A stretch of DNA of 38,762 nt from an uncultured Bacteroidota bacterium (GTDB taxonomy: Bacteria; Bacteroidota; Bacteroidia; Flavobacteriales; Flavobacteriaceae). Every line of letters begins with the position of its first letter. The stretch's first letter is position 1. Where the stretch lies: contig CACKQW010000012.1 of the NCBI GenBank assembly GCA_902602415.1, forward strand, positions 1 to 38,762, written 5' to 3'. Position numbers and translations under genes: made by a program. This document shows, one piece after another, positions 33,209-38,762 of this stretch. Under the pieces are notes generated by a model. The model did not search any database. It had not been told where the DNA came from and was given only the letters and a program-made list of their open reading frames with translations.

Positions 33209-34384
33209 CTTATTATTTATGCTTTGTCAATTTCCGTTTTTTCTTTCGGCAGTGATCATAAAAGAAATAAATCTAATGTTATTGTTGGCGCAAACCAAAT
33301 ATTAGAATATCAAAATATTATCAAAAATAAAAGAATTGGTATCATTGCTAATCATACATCAGTAATTTTTAAAGATAATGGTGAATATACCCACCTAGTT
33401 GATAGTTTGATAAGTTTAAATTATCACATCAAAAAAATATTTGCACCAGAGCATGGATTTGGAGGCACCAAACCAAATGGTGAAAATATAAATGACGAGA
33501 TTGATGAGGATTCTGGATTACAAATTATTTCATTGCATGGAAAACAAAGAAATTATGGTGAAATTAAATCCGAAGACCTAAAGGATATTGATATTTTAAT
33601 TTTTGATCTTCAAGATGTAGGAGTTAGGTTTTACACACATCTTTCAATACTACACTATGCGATGTTAGCATCTTCCGTCAACGATATTCCAATTATAGTA
33701 TTTGACAGGCCAAATCCAAATTCACATTATGTTGATGGGCCAATATTAGATCTCAAAAATAAAAGTTTTGTAGGATTACACCCTGTGCCTATTGTATATG
33801 GCTTGACAATTGGTGAATACGCAAAAATGATTAATGGAGAAGATTGGTTGGGTCTTAATACAAAAGCAGACTTAAGTGTAATTAAATTAAAAAATTACAA
33901 TCGTAATGAAATATATGAACTACCCATAGCTCCATCACCAAATTTACCTAATTCTAAAGCAATTAACCTGTATCCCTCTCTGTGCCTTTTTGAAGGCACA
34001 AATGTTAGTGTTGGTAGGGGAACTAATCTACAATTTCAGATTTATGGTAGCCCTAATCTTAATAAAAAAACAAATGAATTCTATTTTACACCAAAAAAAA
34101 ATATTGGATCTAAATATCCGAAAAATGAAAATATTCTATGCTTTGGAAAAGATTTAAGATCAGAAAAAGTTTTGAATGAAATTAATCTTAACTATATTAT
34201 TGATGCCTATAATAGTTCAAATAATAAAACTAACTTTTTTAATAGTTATTTTGTTAAACTTTCTGGTAATGAGAATCTTAAAAAGAATATTGTTTTAGGT
34301 AAAAGCAGTGATGATATCAAAAAGGAATGGAAGGAAGGAATTGATACATTTAAAAAATTAAGAAAAAAATACTTTTTATATTAA
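33191..34384 (+). CDS. namZ: Exo-beta-N-acetylmuramidase NamZ family (DUF1343)
   Basis: 397 residues. A signal peptide (about 1-20) is followed by a DUF1343 domain. Motifs include RIGIIANHTS (about 48-57), FAPEHGFGG (84-92) with the glutamate at 87, DIDILIFDLQDVGVRFYTH and PSPNLPNSKAINLYPSLCLFEGTNVSVGRGT. NamZ enzymes remove terminal N-acetylmuramic acid from peptidoglycan fragments for recycling. The start ATG lies inside the 5' end of the opposite permease gene, so its promoter must lie within that gene. It is followed after 3 bases by ftsE. Confidence 0.9.
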   Translation: MLKIQHLIIYALSISVFSFGSDHKRNKSNVIVGANQILEYQNIIKNKRIGIIANHTSVIFKDNGEYTHLVDSLISLNYHIKKIFAPEHGFGGTKPNGENINDEIDEDSGLQIISLHGKQRNYGEIKSEDLKDIDILIFDLQDVGVRFYTHLSILHYAMLASSVNDIPIIVFDRPNPNSHYVDGPILDLKNKSFVGLHPVPIVYGLTIGEYAKMINGEDWLGLNTKADLSVIKLKNYNRNEIYELPIAPSPNLPNSKAINLYPSLCLFEGTNVSVGRGTNLQFQIYGSPNLNKKTNEFYFTPKKNIGSKYPKNENILCFGKDLRSEKVLNEINLNYIIDAYNSSNNKTNFFNSYFVKLSGNENLKKNIVLGKSSDDIKKEWKEGIDTFKKLRKKYFLY

Positions 34385-34387
34385 AAA

Positions 34388-35092
34388 ATGCAAAGACAAT
34401 TAGTTGATTTTAAAAACGTGACTATTCAAATTGATAGCCAAAAGTATTTTAATGATGTTAATATGTCCATTGAAAAGGGAGAATTTGTATTTCTAATAGG
34501 GAAAACTGGTTCTGGAAAATCATCTTTATTAAAGTCAATATATGGAGAAAAAAAAATAATTGAAGGTGATGCATTTATATCTGATTTTAATTTATGTAAG
34601 TTAAAAAATGATAAAATACCCGTTTTAAGACGAAAAATCGGAATAATTTTCCAAGATTTTAAGTTATTAAATGACAGAAATGTGTTCAATAATCTCGTAT
34701 TTGTATTAAAGTCAACTGGCTGGAAAAAGAAAGAATTAATAGAAGAAAGAATTATGGAATGTTTAGAAAAAGTCCATATAACCAAATTGAAAAATAAACT
34801 AACTAGCCAATTATCTGGTGGCGAAACCCAAAAAGTTGCTATTTGTAGAGCTTTACTTAATAATCCCGAAATTATTATTGCTGATGAACCTACTGGAAAT
34901 TTAGATCCTGTGAGCAGTATTGAAATAATGGAAATTTTAAAAGAAATTAATAAAAATGGTAATACAATATTAGTTGCAACGCATGATTTTGAGTTATTAA
35001 AAAAGTATGGAAACAGATTCATGAAATGTACAAATGGTAACATTGAACTTATTGAAAAGAAAAATTTAAAATTGGAAAATATATACAAATGA
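34388..35092 (+). CDS. ftsE: FtsE-like ABC transporter ATPase
   Basis: 234 residues. Walker A GKTGSGKSS at 38-46, Q-loop IIFQDF near 87-91, signature LSGGETQ at 142-148, Walker B IIIADEP at 162-168 and H-loop THD near 196 are all intact. FtsE works with FtsX at the division septum to activate peptidoglycan hydrolases. No ftsX-like gene is adjacent in the same orientation; the LolC/E-type permease lies across namZ on the other strand. Pairing with a different permease is possible. It overlaps the next gene (ATGA). Confidence 0.85.
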   Translation: MQRQLVDFKNVTIQIDSQKYFNDVNMSIEKGEFVFLIGKTGSGKSSLLKSIYGEKKIIEGDAFISDFNLCKLKNDKIPVLRRKIGIIFQDFKLLNDRNVFNNLVFVLKSTGWKKKELIEERIMECLEKVHITKLKNKLTSQLSGGETQKVAICRALLNNPEIIIADEPTGNLDPVSSIEIMEILKEINKNGNTILVATHDFELLKKYGNRFMKCTNGNIELIEKKNLKLENIYK

Positions 35093-35970
35093 TTTCTGTC
35101 CTAATTCCATGTTATAATTTTAATGCATACCCACTTGCTTTAAAATTAGAAAAACAAGCTCTTTTACTCGATGTTAGTTTTGAAATAATATGTTCTGATG
35201 ATGGATCATTTTCTTTAAAAAATGAGGAAAATCAAAAAATAAATCTACTAACCAATTCAAAATTTATAGAACTAAAAAAAAATATAGGCAGAATTCAAAA
35301 TAGGATTTTTCTCGCTGAAAAAGCTCAATACGAATGGCTTATTTTTCTTGATGTTGATTCTGAGCCAAAAAAAAATGATTATTTAAAAAAATATATATCC
35401 AAAATTGGTAGCTCAGATTTTGTTTTTGGGGGAAATGAGTTTAAATATAATGAGAACAAAAAATTTTCTCTTAAAAATAAATTTGCTAAACATAGAGAAA
35501 CCAAAAGTTCCCCTGTTCGAAAAAAAAAGCCCTATAAATATATAATTTCAACAAACTTCATGGCTAAAAAATCTAGTTTTTTAAGTTGCTATTCAAAGAT
35601 TAAATATAAATCATATGGAAATGATTATATCATTGGTTCTATTCTTCAAAATGATAATATTTCAATTTGTCATATTGATAATTTCACTATAGTTTCTATT
35701 AATGATGATAATGAACAATTTATTCTAAAATCCAAAGACGCGTTAAAAAATCTATATAAAAATTACTCAGATGGGAACTTAAGAAAAAATAGTATATCCA
35801 TACTTAGAGCATTCTCCATATTGGATAAACTTAAAATGTGCAAAGTCTTTTTAACAATTACTAATCCACTTGAAAAATTCATTTTCAAAAAAATAAATAC
35901 CAAAAATCCTAACCTTATTTTATTTGATATATTTCGATTGAGATATTTATGTTCTATTAAATATGCTTAA
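35089..35970 (+). CDS. Glycosyltransferase family 2
   Basis: 293 residues. The GT-A fold begins with ISVLIPCYNF; the nucleotide-binding aspartates include D37/D38 in CSDDGS and the metal-binding D-x-D is LDVDSEP (D88, D90). The rest is Lys- and Asn-rich with no membrane span. It probably transfers a sugar to a growing surface glycan or lipid carrier. It overlaps ftsE by 4 bases and converges with the cupin gene with a 14-base overlap at the 3' ends. Confidence 0.85.
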   Translation: MISVLIPCYNFNAYPLALKLEKQALLLDVSFEIICSDDGSFSLKNEENQKINLLTNSKFIELKKNIGRIQNRIFLAEKAQYEWLIFLDVDSEPKKNDYLKKYISKIGSSDFVFGGNEFKYNENKKFSLKNKFAKHRETKSSPVRKKKPYKYIISTNFMAKKSSFLSCYSKIKYKSYGNDYIIGSILQNDNISICHIDNFTIVSINDDNEQFILKSKDALKNLYKNYSDGNLRKNSISILRAFSILDKLKMCKVFLTITNPLEKFIFKKINTKNPNLILFDIFRLRYLCSIKYA

Positions 35971-36370
35971 ACTGAATAAATCTTTTATAATCTCTAAAAT
36001 AGTCAGATTCGTCAAAATAATCAGAAGCCAAAACAAGACATATCGCTCCAGCAGAGAAATTTTCCATTTCTCTCCAAATTCCATTGGGTATAAATAACCC
36101 CTTGTTTGGCTTATTTAATGTAAATGTTTTTTTTGAAGATCCATCATCAACTATAACATCAAAACTACCACTCAAAGCGATTAAAAATTGATTTAGCTTT
36201 TTATGAGCATGGCCTCCTCTTGAGCCATCACTTGGAACATCATATAAATAGTAAACTCTTTTAATTTTGAATGGAATTATATTTTTTTCAACGAATGAAA
36301 GATTTCCTCTACCCTCAGGATCAGAGATTTTCGGAATACTAATTATTTTTAAATTTTTAATATTACTCAT
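35957..36370 (-). CDS. QdtA/FdtA-type dTDP-sugar ketoisomerase cupin
   Basis: 137 residues, a single cupin domain. The signature PEGRGNLSFVE (18-28), YYLYDVPSDGSRGGHAHK with H54 and H56, IPNGIWREM and the C-terminal DYFDESDYFRDYKRF are typical of WxcM-like enzymes that isomerise dTDP-4-keto-6-deoxyglucose to the 3-keto form, leading to 3-amino-3,6-dideoxysugars. The partner aminotransferase and acetyltransferase are not in the window and may lie to the right. It overlaps the upstream glycosyltransferase gene by 8 bases. Confidence 0.88.
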   Translation of the reverse strand: MSNIKNLKIISIPKISDPEGRGNLSFVEKNIIPFKIKRVYYLYDVPSDGSRGGHAHKKLNQFLIALSGSFDVIVDDGSSKKTFTLNKPNKGLFIPNGIWREMENFSAGAICLVLASDYFDESDYFRDYKRFIQFKHI

Positions 36371-37190
36371 TAATAATTTTATACTTTTTTATTCCATTTA
36401 ATCCAGCTATAAACTTAACAATAATTTCATGAAATTTAATCTTACCATTAATTAAAAGTAGAGATATATGATGTATCAATTTTAAATATGCAATATTCCC
36501 ATAATATTTGCTAAAAACTGCAGATCTTGCAAATATTATTTTGTCACTTCCAGCATTTTGACCAGAACTAAGTTCTTTATGTGTTAAGATAATCTTTTTT
36601 GAAGCTACCAGATTTAATTTTTTATCTAATGCCTCTCTTAAAAAAATATATTCATCAGCAGTTTGAAATACAGATCCAAGACCAAATAATGGATCAAAAA
36701 AAACTTTTTGATCTATTATCTTAACTCTTTTAAATGCAATTAAAAATGAATTTATATAAGCAATTGTGTTATAATTATGAATGGTTTTATCTGGGTATTT
36801 TTTAAATAGTTTGTTAAATTTATTATTTGCTCTAAAAGTGATTATGTCAGCATTTTTTTCAGTTTGAAATGATTTGATAATAATATTTGCAAAATTTTTT
36901 TCAAAAACTACATCATCATCACAAATTAAACATATCTCAGCATCAGATTTATTTATTGCGAAATTTCTACTATTTGATAAACCATTGGATGGAATATTGT
37001 AATAAACAAACGAATATTTTTTGTGTAAAGGTTTGAAATTTATTTCTCTTTTGGTCTGATCAACTAATAAAATACTAAATTGATCAGCATCACATTTATG
37101 AAACATCTCATCTAAAAAATTAAAATTTTTCTTACCTTTTGAAGAAATCAGTAATTGTAATATTGGTTTTTTTTTGCTTTGATTTAACAT
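36363..37190 (-). CDS. Glycosyltransferase family 2
   Basis: 275 residues from ATG 37190. A longer frame to 37271 would overlap the start of the divergent gene and adds a non-family N-terminus. GT-A landmarks are LQLLISSKGK near the N-terminus, GLSNSRNFAI (70-79), and the acidic LICDDDVVF motif (D91-D93). HKELSSGQNAGSDKIIFARSAVF near the C-terminus resembles the acceptor-side region of O-antigen transferases. It is co-transcribed with the ketoisomerase cupin, fitting a role in adding a deoxyamino sugar. Confidence 0.85.
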   Translation of the reverse strand: MLNQSKKKPILQLLISSKGKKNFNFLDEMFHKCDADQFSILLVDQTKREINFKPLHKKYSFVYYNIPSNGLSNSRNFAINKSDAEICLICDDDVVFEKNFANIIIKSFQTEKNADIITFRANNKFNKLFKKYPDKTIHNYNTIAYINSFLIAFKRVKIIDQKVFFDPLFGLGSVFQTADEYIFLREALDKKLNLVASKKIILTHKELSSGQNAGSDKIIFARSAVFSKYYGNIAYLKLIHHISLLLINGKIKFHEIIVKFIAGLNGIKKYKIINE

Positions 37191-37225
37191 CAAAATTTTA
37201 ATTAAATAGGATACTATACAATATA

Positions 37226-38365
37226 ATGAAAATCTTACTCTTAGGAGAATATAGCAATTTACATAATTCACTAAAGCAAGCTCTTCTCAATATGGGACAT
37301 GAAGTTTTACTGGTTGGTAATGGAGATGGTTTTAAAAAATATGAAACTGATATCTTAATTAAATCTCACTTAGCAGATTACTCATTATTTAACCTGATAG
37401 CAAGGATATTCATGAAAATATTTAAAATTAATATGTTTGATATTGAAATTTATTTTAGAGCCAAAAAAATATTAAGAAAGTTACGTGGTTTTGATGTTGT
37501 TCAACTAATTAATGAAAACTCATTTAAAACATCACCTTTATTAGAGATCAAACTTCTGAAACAAATATTTCAAAATAATAACAATATTTTTTTGCTTAGT
37601 TGTGGTGTTGACAGCGTAAGTGTAAAACATGCTATGTCCAAAAAATTAAAGTATTCAATTTTAACCCCTTTATTTGAGGACGCAAGCTTGAAAAAGAAGT
37701 ATGAACCAATTTTAAAATATGACAAAGAAAATTATTTAGCTTTAGGAAAGTTTGTACAGAAAAATATCAAAGGAATTATAAGCTCAGACTTAGATTATCA
37801 TATTCCTTATTTAAATAAAAAAAAGTATTTAGGAATGATTCCAAATCCAATAAATACTCAAAAAATTAAATATTATGGAATTAATAAATCTAAAAAAATA
37901 TCGATTTTACATGCGATTAATTCAAGTAATAAAATAAAAAAAGGAAACAGTTTTTTTGAAGAAGCTCTAAAAATTATTGATGAGAAATTCAAAGATAAAA
38001 TTAGTATTATTACAACATATGATCTTCCATATATAGAACACCTAGAAAATTTAAAAAAATGTGATATCCTACTGGATATGGTCTATGCATATGATCAGGG
38101 GTACAACGCATTAGAGGCAATGGCAATGGGTAAAATTGTTTTTACTGGTGCAGAAGAAGAATGGCTAAAGCTATATAATATAAAAGAGGATACAGTCGTT
38201 ATTAACGCAGTACCTAATAGCATCAGAATTGTTGAAAAACTAGTTTGGCTAATAGAAAATCCAAAAATGCTAAAAAATATTTCAGTAAACGCAAGAAAAT
38301 TTATTGAAAAAAACCATGACTTTGAAAAAATTGCTACAAAATATATTAAAACTTGGGAAGACTAG
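37226..38365 (+). CDS. Glycosyltransferase, GT-B fold (family 1/4-like)
   Basis: 379 residues. The N-terminal half begins MKILLLGEYSNLHNSLKQAL with a GHEV strand, as in GT-B transferases. The C-terminal half includes ISILHAINSSNKIKKG, CDILLDMVYAYDQGYNALEAMAMGKIVFTGAEEEW, which is the donor-nucleotide binding E-x7-E-like region, and a final KKNHDFEKIATKYI helix. The gene is divergent from the previous one with 35 bases between the start codons, which must hold both promoters. A sulfotransferase gene starts inside its 3' end. Confidence 0.85.
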   Translation: MKILLLGEYSNLHNSLKQALLNMGHEVLLVGNGDGFKKYETDILIKSHLADYSLFNLIARIFMKIFKINMFDIEIYFRAKKILRKLRGFDVVQLINENSFKTSPLLEIKLLKQIFQNNNNIFLLSCGVDSVSVKHAMSKKLKYSILTPLFEDASLKKKYEPILKYDKENYLALGKFVQKNIKGIISSDLDYHIPYLNKKKYLGMIPNPINTQKIKYYGINKSKKISILHAINSSNKIKKGNSFFEEALKIIDEKFKDKISIITTYDLPYIEHLENLKKCDILLDMVYAYDQGYNALEAMAMGKIVFTGAEEEWLKLYNIKEDTVVINAVPNSIRIVEKLVWLIENPKMLKNISVNARKFIEKNHDFEKIATKYIKTWED

Positions 38366-38762
38366 ATAAACATTTTTTGCCTGATTTCTTTATCCCCGGT
38401 GCAGCTAAATGCGGAACAACAACTCTACATGATTTGTTCGAAAAACACCCGCAAATTTCTATGTCAAAAATCAAAGAACCAGGGTATTGGAAAAGTAAAA
38501 AACATAATGATTTTTCAGAATTGGAAATATCAAATTATAAGAATTTATTTACAAATAAATCTGTTTTGAACGGCGAATCAAGTACAGCATATATGTTTCA
38601 TGATTCATTTATCAAAAACATCAAAAAACATTATAAAACTTATCCAAAATTTATTTTTATTCTTAGAAATCCAATTGATAGATATGAATCCCATTTTAAT
38701 TGGATGAAGGGGCTAGGTTTAGAAAAAAATAATATTGATAATAATATTTCAAATGGATGTAT
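38353..38762 (+). CDS. Sulfotransferase (PAPS-dependent), C-terminus beyond the window
   Basis: About 136 residues are present and the frame is open at the right edge. The 5'-phosphosulfate loop FIPGAAKCGTTTLHDLF lies close to the N-terminus, and IFILRNPIDRYESHFNW is the 3'-phosphate-binding motif with the conserved Arg, Pro, Arg and Ser. The family transfers sulfate from PAPS to a hydroxyl or amine of a carbohydrate. The start is probably TTG 38353, 13 bases inside the upstream glycosyltransferase; TTG 38377 is an alternative, and no ATG is suitably placed. The context suggests sulfation of a surface polysaccharide. Confidence 0.85.
   Translation, partial: MGRLDKHFLPDFFIPGAAKCGTTTLHDLFEKHPQISMSKIKEPGYWKSKKHNDFSELEISNYKNLFTNKSVLNGESSTAYMFHDSFIKNIKKHYKTYPKFIFILRNPIDRYESHFNWMKGLGLEKNNIDNNISNGC

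Noticed and set aside
34426-35088. 220-codon open frame on the minus strand opposite ftsE
   Set aside because: The ftsE frame contains every ABC ATPase motif; the opposite frame is a low-complexity shadow.
36363-37271. Glycosyltransferase starting at 37271
   Set aside because: The first 27 residues do not fit family 2 transferases and would overlap the divergent gene start; the ATG at 37190 is preferred.

Overview
The window reads as chromosomal DNA of an AT-rich marine-type member of Bacteroidota, most likely Flavobacteriales/Flavobacteriaceae. The support is a type IX secretion (T9SS) sorting domain on one secreted protein, promoters of the Bacteroidota kind (TTG, about 20 nt, TAnnTTTG), almost no Shine-Dalgarno sequences except a strong one in front of rpsU, a TorF-type outer-membrane protein beside gltBD, and the rpoC-DUF3467 and tRNA Thr-Tyr-Gly-Thr gene orders.

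Positions 1-14,300, all on the minus strand, form the information-processing block. In transcription order it holds tuf, tRNA-Trp, secE, nusG, rplK, rplA, rplJ, rplL, rpoB, rpoC, a DUF3467 gene, idi (isoprenoid precursor isomerase), a 6-pyruvoyl-tetrahydropterin-synthase-like gene and a cupin of the mannose-6-phosphate-isomerase type that runs off the left edge. Hairpins sit at tuf/tRNA-Trp, nusG/rplK and rplL/rpoB.

Positions 14,281-26,526 are a mixed metabolic and envelope region: an AlkA-like DNA glycosylase, a polytopic membrane protein, a flavodoxin-fold NAD(P)H oxidoreductase with a DoxX-like protein and two small membrane proteins, torF-gltB-gltD for ammonium assimilation, a MerC-domain protein, a T9SS-secreted protein with two tandem beta-sandwich-like modules, and a lipocalin-like lipoprotein.

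Positions 26,557-27,734 are the most unusual stretch. The 3' 42 nt of tRNA-Thr(GGT), plus two flanking bases, are repeated perfectly 1,134 bp away. One unrecognised membrane-anchored gene lies between the copies. This looks like a very small tRNA-targeted element or its remnant, with no integrase of its own.

Positions 27,693-29,276 carry the tRNA cluster Thr(TGT)-Tyr-Gly-Thr(GGT), a XerC-like recombinase and rpsU. In many Flavobacteriia this cluster sits directly upstream of tuf; here about 13.5 kb separates them, and the hpf/raiA gene I would expect between xerC and the tRNAs is absent. Positions 29,354-33,208 hold a sodium:alanine symporter, a cystathionine beta-synthase-like enzyme and a LolC/E-type permease. 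From 33,191 to the right edge come namZ (peptidoglycan recycling), ftsE and the start of a surface-polysaccharide cluster with three glycosyltransferases, a QdtA/FdtA-type sugar ketoisomerase cupin and a partial sulfotransferase, which suggests a sulfated or deoxyamino-sugar surface glycan.

No gene-free stretch exceeds 300 bases. I see no rRNA gene, CRISPR array, insertion sequence or prophage. I did not identify an obviously new multi-gene system; the tRNA-Thr mini-element is the best candidate for something undescribed.
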